A stretch of DNA of 64,000 nucleotides, from contig NC_041019.1 of NCBI RefSeq assembly GCF_004193775.1, forward strand, positions 20,030,259-20,094,258. The letters run 5' to 3'. The notes under the pieces are model-generated. The model was not told the DNA's origin, ran no database searches, and was given only the letters and a program-made list of their open reading frames with translations. Shown piece after piece: positions 35,608 to 45,627 of the stretch. Source of the DNA: Glycine soja (taxonomy: Eukaryota > Streptophyta > Magnoliopsida > Fabales > Fabaceae). The position numbers and the translations under genes are program-made. Numbering within the stretch: the stretch's first letter is position 1; each line of letters opens with the position of its first letter.

Positions 35608-38404
35608 TCAATTAAATGAATTACTCCCACGGTCAGATTGCATTGGACATCGACGCCTATTGTGCCCTTCAGCTCCACATCTACTACATTTTTGTCGGTG
35701 GTCAGATGGTTCGACCCAATCCATCTCATTCCTTATCCTTGTTGATTTTGGCCGACCTTTCGCACGAATTGTAGTTGGGTCAGGGATTAGTGTCCATGCC
35801 TCATCAGAAGGAGGAATTGCCGCTTCATTCCCAAGAGGCCACCACTGTGCGGAGTATGCTTTTAAGATGTGTTCATTGGTGTAAACAACATCTATATATT
35901 GGTAGTAGTTCATGCTCACATAACCACAAGCTGCAATAATGTGTGAACATGGATAGTGAAGCACAGAATACCTTCCGCATTGACAATAATGGCCATTCAA
36001 GTTAACTGCCCATTTTTGTCCGCCACGTTGCGTGATAGGATTGAAGGTCTCCTCTACTTCAAACCTTGTCGAGTGGATATCGTACACACGAACGATGTGC
36101 GAACAAGCTTGTTCTTGATTTTTCCTAAGTTCTGTAACAAGCTTAGAACAATAAACTTGGCCTTCTCTTAATTGTCTTTGGGCTTGGCGACCACGATCAA
36201 CAAAGTACTTTCGGCACCTACTATATGTTGACTTGACCAACGCTGTTATTGGAATGCTGCGACAATCTTTCAACACCTTATTGACACATTCTGATAGGTT
36301 GGTTGTCATGTGACCATATCGTCGTCCAGATGTATCGTAAGCCATGCTCCATTTTTCCTTTGAAATGCGATCAATCCATCTTGCTATGACTGGACTCAGT
36401 TGACGAAATTTTTCTAAGTTTTGATCAAACACATGCTTGCAAGGAGTGTACGCTGCATCAAATTTTTTATCATCAAAAGTTGTACGTAGACATCAAACTC
36501 AAATTAAATTAATGTATAAAATCAACCTTACCCAATTTCTTGAACATCTCTTTTTGTTTCGCGTTGTTGAATTTGCGATTGAAATTGCTGGCTATGTGTC
36601 GGACGCAGTACACATGATAACCGTGGGGAGGTTGCCAACCAAGATGTTCGTTAGCGACAGCAGACTTTATACTCGCGTGACGATCAGATATTAGACAAAT
36701 TCCATTCTTATCTGTGACGTGTTCACGCAAGTGGGCCAAAAACCATGACCATGCTGTTAGCGTCTCGCCTTCGACCACGGCGAATGCTAGAGGAAGAACA
36801 CCACCATTTCCATCTTGCGATGTGGCCATTAACAGGGTCCCACGGTATTTGCCGTATAAATGTGTGCCGTCAACTTGTATGATTGGCTTACAGTACTTAA
36901 AAGCCTCTTTGCATTGACCAAATGTCCAAAATACTCGTTGAAACTGACGATGTTCGCGACTTACCCTATTACCAACAATAAAATCGTCATGTAGTATTTG
37001 AAAGTAAGAGCCAGGAGAATGATTTTGCATGTGTGTTAGCCATGACGAGAGTTTCGCATACGACTCTTCCCAATCGCCATATTCAATTGCAATCGCCTTT
37101 TGTTTGGCCATCCAAGCTTTTCTGTATGAAACCTTATAGGAAAATTCACTATTTATCCTTTCTTGAATCAAAGAAATTTTTATTGATGGATCTTCTCTGA
37201 TCATGCCTGTAATTCAAATACTAAAATAAAATTACAAATTAAAATAACAAATAACACAAAAGTAGGATAATATGAACATAAAAAACGTACCTACTATGCA
37301 AGTCGCAATTAAATTTGAATCAAGCTTCTCATGGTCTTGTGTCATAGTCATATTTAGACATGTGTGCGGTCCACCCCATTGTGTCACTTTCCATGCATCA
37401 GTTTTTTTGGATAAAATTGCCCTCATATAAAAAGGGCAAGGAGACTCTTCGGTGTTGTTGGGACAACAAACGATATATTTGTGTGATTTCGTTTCAACAA
37501 CCTTAAAAGTTTGATGCACCTTCATCACATATTGTTTCAGTGCATTTTTTACCGCATCTTTACTGTCAAAATCCATGCCAACATACAATTCTTGTCCAAC
37601 ATTAAAAGTCGTTGGCATGTCCAGACCACAAATGTCCTCCTCGTCCGGATGACTCCAATTGATATTATTATAATGCATAGCATCATTCCAAAATGGATTT
37701 TGAATTTGTGGTACACCTAATAATTTAAAAAAAAAATCATGTCAACAAACTACTCCTATTTAGTTACCATTAAATACAATTCTCATAAAAAGATAGATGT
37801 ATTCAACTAATTTTGTATTTCACAAACATTTACCTTCGGTTGGGTGAACAATTGAAACTGGTTCAACGATGTCAGTGACTTCATCGTCTGTATCAGATAT
37901 TCCATCATCACTATCATCTTCATTGAACGACTCTTCAACGTATGAGTTAGATGCAAGGTAATCGTCATCATCATCATCTTCATCATCATGTAAATTACTT
38001 ATATTTCTTGGCAGTTCCGATTCATGATGAGATACATTACGTCCACATGACGTAACAGAATTTGCAGCATGAAACATCGAACCACCAGCAACATCCTTTT
38101 CTACGTACAATTCTAAAACTGACATTTGTTGTTGTTGTTGAAAACTTTCGATCATAGTTTCAATATCTTCGTCATCACAAATTTGCAATGCAACATATTT
38201 TCCTGAAACTAAAAATCTACAACTTATAGTAGAAATAATTTCATTATTTTCTAACTTTACCTTATCTCCAATTTTTTTTTTCAAAGCATTGAAACTAATT
38301 CCGCGTTTAATCTGAATGGCCTTTTTACTGCCTTCAAATATTACACCATCACTGTCTTCATATACTCTTCCATTGAAATACAACACTGTAATAATTGAAT
38401 CCAT
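35608..38404 (-). CDS. MuDR-type (MULE) transposase encoded by MULE-2, four exons, 838 residues
   Basis: Exons on minus 37834-38404, 37291-37716, 36532-37206 and 35608-36452 (the last acceptor, TGCAG, is the least certain) join in phase to 2517 bp without a stop. Domains in order: a PB1/ubiquitin-like N-terminal region (residues about 1-105), a very acidic linker with a run of Asp (about 140-180), and a MuDR DNA-binding zinc cluster (VVETKSHKYIVCCPNN...CPFYMRA...GGPHTC, about 235-310). The MULE DDE domain follows, with first Asp in IIQVDGTHLYGKYRG (about 445) and second Asp in ICLISDRHASIKSA (about 507), then HVYCVRHIASNF. Last come a SWIM finger CQCGRYSVLHYPCSH (about 714-728) and a C-terminal CCHC knuckle CSRCGAEGHNRRRC. 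These are all the parts expected of an active enzyme that binds the TIRs, cuts and reinserts the element. Confidence 0.93.
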
Positions 38405-38689
38405 GATATACCTACATCATCAAAATTAATAATAATTAATCATAACAATAGGAGTTTTAAAATAAATAATTACTCATACTAATTTTATAATAAAAATTCT
38501 AATTAAAAAAATTAATTCACTTAAACTTTGCCTTCAAATATTAGTCTAACAAATAAAATCATTACTTCAATTAAATATCAAATATTTATTTGCTTCCTCT
38601 ATTAAACTTAAACTTCACATTCATACTTTATTCTAAAAAAAAGTACTCTAATTAAATAATTTATGGAAAATTCCAATTTTTTTCAAAAA

Positions 38690-38812
38690 AATTCCAGACA
38701 AACACAAAATGGAAGGGTTATAAATGAAAGGATTACACTTAAAAAAAAATTTCAGACAAACACAAAATGGAAGGGTTATAAATGAAAGGATTACACTTAA
38801 AAAAATTTCAGA
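38690..38812. repeat. Two-copy tandem repeat of about 60 bp in the transposase leader intron
   Basis: The unit 'cagacaaacacaaaatggaa...ggattacacttaaaaaa' occurs twice head to tail with only A-run length differences, and a third partial 'tttcagacgaaaca' follows. It lies in the probable leader intron of the transposase gene. Confidence 0.9.
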
Positions 38813-39856
38813 CGAAACATGGCCAACACGCCTAGGCGCCCCCATATTTGTATCTTCGAAGTCGTTTTTCAGTACTAATTAACGAGAAGAACTTACTTAA
38901 CTCAAATGACATATATTCGGTAATGAAGGATATATCATATATATATACATATGACAAAATTAGTAGGAAAGTATACTATCTATATATAGGAATGGAGGAC
39001 ACAGATAAATAAGGCGTAATTTTTCCTCCATCTCTACTTAATAGTCTCAATGGTTAATTAATTAAATTACATGCGTGTATATGTAAGGCAAAAAATACTC
39101 GGTGAACAACTAATTTAAAACTTAGTGAGACAAGGAGATAAAAGAAATATATACAATTCAAGTATAATAACTAATATGATATATGTGATAAAAACAAAGA
39201 GATACAAAATTAGTGAGTGTTAAAGAATTAATTCAACTATATTTTTTAATTTTCTGCACTAGTGATTGCTTGGAGAGAAAAAATATTCACCTACTATTTT
39301 TCGAAAATTGGACAAGTATTAGACCTGATCTAGTATAAAATAATCTAAAAATCCAAGTAAACTTCTTTTATGATTATTAAAAATCAATAAATTACTAATA
39401 AATATAGTCACGAAAAATTGTTATTCCCATGTTAGTAAATTTAAATGACGGGACTTTTAAAATTGGTAATATTTTTCTTATTGTTTTTATAATTAAAATT
39501 ACAATTTCTTTTTGTTAACTTATATTAAATTTTATTACAAGTAAAATAATACTTCTTACTCAGACCAAACAACAAAATACTTAAGAAATAGCATGTAATT
39601 ATTTTTTGTCTTAAATTAAATTATATGTCAAATAATAATTCAGACGCAAAAACCATTAACAAAAAGGCTTACAAATAATTACTACTAATATTTTTTAAAT
39701 TTAAAATGTAATTTACAAAATTAATAGACTTAAATTTGAGCTTCAAATTTCATTCTAACCATAATATATGTTACTTCAAAATAAAAAATTTGTACATCAT
39801 AGATAAACAAAATGATAGAAAACTTTAATTAAATAAATATAAAACATCCTTACTTA

Positions 39857-39962
39857 CTATAGAATCAAACTTCAAAACTGCTTCTTCCTCTTTCACAATA
39901 CTCTCTTCGGTCTCAAATCTATGCAAGTGCAGAGTGTGATTCAAGTTTGCTCTATTTAAAGA
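39857..39962 (-). promoter_or_regulatory. Probable promoter and leader exon of the MULE-2 transposase
   Basis: On minus, TTTAAATAGA (39951-39960) is a TATA-like box. It is followed by a purine-rich leader that ends at a donor ATA|GTAAGTA (39857). The matching acceptor GATGTAG (38412) lies seven bases upstream of the ATG at 38404, implying a leader intron of about 1.45 kb and explaining the AT-rich interval 38412-39857. The 18 bases at 39933-39950 match 17 of 18 in the PMD leader repeat (30542-30559). Confidence 0.5.
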
Positions 39963-40320
39963 ATTTTTTTAGCAAAAAGCAAGGTACACCATTATTAAAG
40001 TAACTCTGTATGGAAGTCACCTCCTACATGCGTAGCTGATGCGCAGCTGATTAAGCTGTCATGCATGCATGTCATTTATGATTTCTCTATCCAATACAGT
40101 GCCCTATTCTCCTCCCTAGTCTGCATAGAAAAAAAATTTCAATGCATGTGAACCGTAACTGCATCAGGCTTGAGTCTCCTCATTGAGCATCAATTCCAAG
40201 CTTCAGTCCCATCAAATTTAGTGGAGTGGTTTAAAATTATTATTATTATATAGAGAACTGTATGTTTGATTTATGGGAAAAAAAGTATAAGAAGAGAAAA
40301 ATAAGGAAGGAAAAGGAATA

Positions 40321-41472
40321 CAAAATATATAAATCCTTTTTTTTTTTCAAATTGTATGATAAGAAAGAAATAAAAGATAAGAAAATTAGTATTGTTCTCT
40401 TCTTGTTTAGTTGTATAGAAATAAGAATAAAAAATGTGTTCAAAATTATAAAAAAAATTAAAACTAAAAAGATAAATCAAAATGAGAAAAAAATTATTTA
40501 ATTTGTGCATGAAAGAGTATATTTTTTTTGTTTTCCATGTTCTTTGAAGATAAATAAATAACGGTACGTCGGCAAAGAAGATACTATGATATTTGAAGAT
40601 TCAAATAATTTTTAAAATATTTTTCTAATACTCAGCATTTTTTTTTCTCTCATAGCATAGCATAATAATTAAGTATCGTCTTGCATGTTTGGATTAGTAA
40701 ATTTAAGTTTACAAACTGAATTTTATAAAAGTATTATAAGTCTTATTTGTCTTGAATTTATAAAAATATTATAAATCTTACTTTTCACAAACTGAATTAA
40801 ACAAAAAAAAAAATCTACTCTCAAACATACTTTTCAAAAGCAACTAAACATAACTCCAACTTTTAAAAAATTTCTACAAGAAATTCAAACACATCCTTCG
40901 TAAGCAATAGGTTTTAAATATCTCCAAGTTAGTATATATTGCAACGTGTACAGTTTAATTAACGCAATTCTCTCATTCCATACCGTAAACCCAACACCAT
41001 TAATATTGTTGACTGCGATGACAGCAATTAAGTCAGGTGGGGAACTTAAGAAAGTCTTTTGCATCTTTACTATTTAAAAGTGAAAAGAGTGAGTCAATAA
41101 GTCTTTTGAATCTTCAAATAGTATCTTCAAATATCACGTGAAGATAGCTGGTTTTGTGCAGAGCCTATCCCGCCTTTCGAGTTGGCGGGATCCTCTCTCC
41201 CCTGCATCTCTCCTATCCCGCCATCTCCAAGGGCGGGACACTTCTCTCTCTCCTGTTTTACCCCATCCCGCCATTGCTGCTGGCGGCACCCCTCCCCCTC
41301 TCTCCTAGTCAGCCCCTATCCCGCCATTGCCACTGGCGGTTCAAGCTTCCCGCCGGTGTCAATGGCGGCACCCACGTAGAAAACAAACCCCCCCCCCCCC
41401 CCGTAATTTCTTATAAATCAGACCCTATTCAGTAAAAAGTTTCTAAAACCAACCCTCCCACGTAAATTTGCC
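40321..41472 (-). repeat. Right terminal inverted repeat of MULE-2 (1152 bp)
   Basis: Reverse complement of 28949-30129, with very few substitutions by eye, a slightly different homopolymer length (C-run 41388-41402) and without the extra 34 bases of the left copy. It contains the same CCGCC/GGCGGGAT hairpin block (41155-41370). Confidence 0.95.
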
Positions 41473-41482
41473 TATGTCTTCC

Positions 41483-43720
41483 CTTCTGTTTTGCTTAATG
41501 CTAGTTTCACCATATCTTTGTCTCCCTCCTTAGTGCTTATCCATTCATTTAAAAATAGGACAAAACTTAGAGAATACTTTTTATGGTTTTTGTCTGTTTA
41601 AATATATATTTTTCCATCAAATTTAGGTTATTTTTATTTTTGGATCTCCAAATTAATTATTTTTAGTCTTACAATTTTTAAAAAATATTCTTAGTTTCTA
41701 GTATGGTAAAAAAGATCACAAATTATACATTTAATTTGTCAAAAATTAGTCAGGGGACTAAAGACAACATTTTTCGAAATTGAAGTACTAAAAATAAATA
41801 TATTTATATTTAAAGTTTTCAGTAAAACTTGAAGTTTTATGTATCCTCTTTTTATTTTACAAAAGTTGCCATTTGAAAAAATAATCACACTGTTTTCTTT
41901 CTCTGTTGATTTATAAATGAGATTAATTACTTTTTGATGGATTATGTTGAGACACGAAGAACTCTAATGTGTATGTATTGCCGAGTTCTCTTGATTTGTG
42001 TTTCATCAAATGTGTTCACAAATTGTTTGAATTGGAATTCGAGTTCTGTAGCAAGAACAATTACGATTAAGGGAGAGTTACTAGAAACTAACTTATCTAA
42101 TGGTATTTATCAATTTTTAGTAAACTTTACATATGTAAGCTTTAGTTGTTTGAAAAATATTTAAATAATTTAAATTCCGCTTCTCTAAAAAAATTAGAGT
42201 CAACTTTAATTTCTTTTAAAAAAAGTCAATTCAGTTATGTAGAAACAAAAAAGTTATAAATGTATGATATTTTAAGAGTTTAATGATAATTAACTAGTCA
42301 TCATCCAATCATAAATTATTATTAATCTAACTTTAAAAGTTAATTATTATAAAAGTTAACAAACTTAACCTATATAATAGATTAATAGATTGTGAATAAT
42401 AGATTAATAGATTGTGAATGGATAATAGTATATAATTATTTTATACTTTCACCTGAACTTATTTAAGTTGATGTTTTAAAAGAATAATTTGGATCATTAA
42501 TATATTATTTTAAGAAATTAAATTGTTACATATTTATTTTTTGTTAAATATATTTTTAGTTCTTGTAATTTAACTTATTTTTTAATTTTTGTAAATTATC
42601 TTTATTTTATTTTTTGTCTTTAAAGTGATTTAAATAGCATTTTAAATACTATCTAAATTGCCTTGAGTTCAAAAAATAAAACAAATATAACTTCTAACCA
42701 CTATATTTTTTCAAAGATGAAAAGTGAAAAAGTGTTAAATTAGAACAACTAGAAAGATATTTAAGTCTTTATTTGTTTTAGAGATAATTAGTATTAAAAA
42801 TAAACTAAATGACTAAAATATATTCCATATTTAAACTTTTAAGGGACGACTTAATAACTATTTTTTCTTTTCTTTAAATATTATATTAAATTGAGTAGTT
42901 TTTTTCAGAGAACATATTGTATGCTTACTTTAAAAGTTGTGAGTATAATTCTCCAGCTACAACATCAAGAGTTGTTTTGGGTATAGAAACAAAAAATTTC
43001 CCCCTTCAAAGAATCATACGTATGGAAATGTAATCTTATGATCTCATTCACCAGTATGTGTTGGTTACCTGGTTTGAGTGGATAGTTTAAATCTTTTAAA
43101 CGGGTGATCTTAATTTATTATTATATTCGTGTATGTAAAATAAATACTGTTAAGATTTCACTTTAAACCTTTAGTCATATATATATATATTTTATAAATC
43201 AAATTGCACTTAACATTTCTGAGGTTTTTGAGATTGTACTCACACTCCATATTTTTTAAACATCTATAGTGACATTTCTTATAATTATTTAGGTATAAGG
43301 TATAATGCGCATCGTAGATAACAAAGGACATAAGTATAATACATTTTAAATAATTAAGGTGGTTTAATGTAAGAATAAAAAAAAGGAGGAATATCAGAAA
43401 AAGTTTGACAAAACCTCGTAAGATATTTCTCTATTTTATACATTAATTAGTTTTTCATGACGCATCCAAATTATCGCGATCTAAATGCCTCATCATCAAT
43501 TCATTTTTAATGATTTATAACAGTAACAAAGCTTATAATTGAAGAAGTTGACTCTTTGGACAAAATAGATATTTTTAGATTTCTTTTCACTTTTAGGACA
43601 AAGAATAAATATTAATGTAAAGATAAAGTAACGCTTGTCCCAAAGAAGAATTTGCAATGTACCTATTAAAAATAAAGTAACTTAAAGCATGGATTGAAAT
43701 TTTTTATTTAAATAAGTTTA
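41483..43720. other. AT-rich intergenic region, no gene seen
   Basis: Only short ORFs without family resemblance occur. The composition is strongly A/T with many T and A runs, as in the 18.5-20 kb interval. Confidence 0.6.
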
Positions 43721-43721
43721 T

Positions 43722-43800
43722 TGGTAAATTAGTATTTAAACTCATGTTGGTAATTTTGATATTTTATAAATAATTTTAAAACAATAAAAAAATATAAAGC
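43722..43800. repeat. Left copy of a flanking duplication around the gypsy element
   Basis: The stretch 'taaattagtatttaaactcat...tgttggtaattttgat...' recurs to the right of the gypsy element at about 48969-49055 with an 8-base difference ('acaatgtg' present only on the right). Immediately after it, 'aaagcatggattg' occurs three times between 43686 and 43843. Confidence 0.85.
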
Positions 43801-43846
43801 ATGGATTGTAAAAAAATATAAAGTAACTTAAAGCATGGATTGAAAA

Positions 43847-44197
43847 TGTTACAAGTAGAGAAGACGGGTTACAAGAAGTAAGCGCACAGCAAAGCGAGGA
43901 GAGACCCAAAAGGAAAACGAAGCCTCCAACGTACATTGAAGACTACGTATGAAGGCTGAAAGTGTGAAGGTTCATGCATGGGAATAGGAACGCGTAACTA
44001 CTTCTGTTAGGGTATCGGGAATTTTCTAGATTCAGTTAGAAGGGGAGGGTAGTTACTAAAGTCTGTTAGAGCTCAACTAAAGGAAGTATAAAAGCTTGTA
44101 ATTGTTCATACATAAAATAACAAGCAATTCAAACGCAATTTCCTTTCTCTTCTTATTTTCTTCTTCTATCGCGGAGGTCCTTGGTCCTCGAAGTCCA
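43847..44197 (+). repeat. 5' LTR of the gypsy element
   Basis: 351 bp, TG...CA ends, with a TATA box TATAAAAG at 44087-44094. The first 104 bases correspond to the part of the 3' LTR that encodes the end of pol. Confidence 0.95.
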
Positions 44198-44207
44198 AGT
44201 CACAACA

Positions 44208-44224
44208 TTGGTGCTTTCATTGAG
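44208..44224 (+). other. Likely primer-binding region of the gypsy element
   Basis: TTGGTGCTTTCATTGAG begins ten bases after the 5' LTR and overlaps the usual place for a minus-strand primer site. The tRNA was not identified. Confidence 0.45.
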
Positions 44225-44229
44225 CATCA

Positions 44230-45627
44230 ATGGCGGAAGCTACACGCTCTAGGGTTTTAGCAGACAGATTGGAAGACGCCATTGCCAAGCTATCAGCATC
44301 TCAGCTAGCAATGAACGCGAAGATTGATGATCTCCTGCAAAGAATGACACATCTCAAAGCTACTCAGCAGCAACTGCAAGCTTCACCATCTTCTTCGGCA
44401 GGACAAACACCAACTGTGGCTGGTTCCACTCATCGTCTGAAGCTTGACGTTCCGAGATTTGATGGCTCAGACCCGACGGGTTGGACCTTCAAAATAACTC
44501 AATTTTTTGAGTATCACAACACACCAGATCATGAGAGGTTGACGATTGCATCGTTCTACATGGAAGGGGCCGTGTTGGCGTGGTTCCAATGGATGCACCG
44601 CAACGCTCAACTATCGTCGTGGTCAGCATTCTTACACGCGCTACACACTCGATTTGCTTCATCAACTTACGAAGATCCTACGGGATTGTTATGCAAGTTG
44701 CAACAACGATCATCGGTGAACGCTTACTTGACGGAATTCGAGTCATTAGCTAACCGCATCGTCGGAATACCTGCTCAATTTGTTTTAAGTTGTTCTGTTT
44801 CAGGGTTATTGCTGGCGATTCGCCGTGAGGTGCAGGTTTTGCAACCAGTATCACTGGTTCAGGCAGTAGCATACGCGAGACTACAGGAAGACAAATTGTT
44901 AGATGCGAGAAGATCATCTTCACAATGTTTCCCAGCCTCAACGGTAGCATCACGATCACCGTCAAGCACTTCGACGCCACCATTACTACCTACACCACAT
45001 AAAATGCTAAGTCCCTCGATTCCGTTCAAACGCCTCTCACCGGAGGAACTGGAACGACGTCGAGAAAAAGGATTATGCTTCCATTGTGATGAGAAATTTT
45101 CACGAGGCCACAAGTGTTCATCATCACTATTCCTGTTGATAGCAGATAACGATGAATCGATACCTGACGAAGGGAGGAACCCAAAATTACCACCAGAATC
45201 ACCAGAATTACCCCCTGAGTCACCTCCTGCTCAACTCAGTCTACATGCATTATCGGGGCACTCAGCCCCCGAGACTCTACGAATGAAAGGCACTATCAAT
45301 GATCTCCATGTTAGCATCTTAATCGATGGAGGAAGTACTCACAATTTCCTCCATCATCGGGTAGTCGCAGCTCTGAAGCTTCCCACGCAAGACATAGTTC
45401 CACTATGGGTCACAGTAGGGAATGGTGATGAAATCAGATGCCAACAACGATGCGGCGAGGTCATGGTGCAAATCCAGCGACACTCATTTACGATAGATTT
45501 TCATATCCTTCCACTTTGCGGTGCTGACGTAGTATTGGGAGAACAGTGGTTGAAGACACTAGGCCCAATACTCACTGACTACACTTCATTAAACATGAAG
45601 TTCATCACGAGGAGGCAAGCTCATTGA
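44230..45627 (+). CDS. Gag-protease polyprotein of the gypsy element, 465 residues
   Basis: An N-terminal coiled-coil-like part is followed by the gag core (LDVPRFDGSDPTGWTFKIT, then SFYMEGAVLAWFQWM and LCKLQQRSSVNAYLTEFESL, residues about 70-180). A CCHC-like knuckle CFHCDEKFSRGHKC lies near residue 281. The retroviral-type aspartic protease carries ILIDGGSTHNFL near residue 365 and VVLGEQWLKTLGPI near the end. The ORF stops at 45627 because of a frame change. The pol frame (GKLIELKGYRERDLEQ) continues one frame over from about 45617. Confidence 0.92.
   Translation: MAEATRSRVLADRLEDAIAKLSASQLAMNAKIDDLLQRMTHLKATQQQLQASPSSSAGQTPTVAGSTHRLKLDVPRFDGSDPTGWTFKITQFFEYHNTPDHERLTIASFYMEGAVLAWFQWMHRNAQLSSWSAFLHALHTRFASSTYEDPTGLLCKLQQRSSVNAYLTEFESLANRIVGIPAQFVLSCSVSGLLLAIRREVQVLQPVSLVQAVAYARLQEDKLLDARRSSSQCFPASTVASRSPSSTSTPPLLPTPHKMLSPSIPFKRLSPEELERRREKGLCFHCDEKFSRGHKCSSSLFLLIADNDESIPDEGRNPKLPPESPELPPESPPAQLSLHALSGHSAPETLRMKGTINDLHVSILIDGGSTHNFLHHRVVAALKLPTQDIVPLWVTVGNGDEIRCQQRCGEVMVQIQRHSFTIDFHILPLCGADVVLGEQWLKTLGPILTDYTSLNMKFITRRQAH

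Larger units (their letters stand above)
28949..41472. mobile_element. MULE-2: apparently complete 12.5 kb Mutator-like element with PMD and transposase genes
   Basis: Both ends start GGCAAATTTACGTGGGAGGG and run inward as nearly identical inverted repeats, 28949-30129 and 40321-41472. The flanks are TATGTCGTCC (28939-28948) and TATGTCTTCC (41473-41482), a 10-bp target duplication with one mismatch; Mutator-like elements normally make 9-11 bp. Inside are two convergent genes with complete reading frames: a PMD gene on plus (32150-34407) and a MuDR-type transposase on minus (35608-38404), each preceded by a leader exon and a leader intron of about 1.5 kb. A telomere-like spacer lies between their 3' ends. 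The high identity of the TIRs and the absence of stops in either gene suggest a young, potentially autonomous element. Confidence 0.93.

Noticed and set aside
43742..43936. Minus-strand ORF beginning MYVGGFVFLLG, and its twin at 48368-48703
   Set aside because: Both are antisense readings of the gypsy LTR start and pol end.
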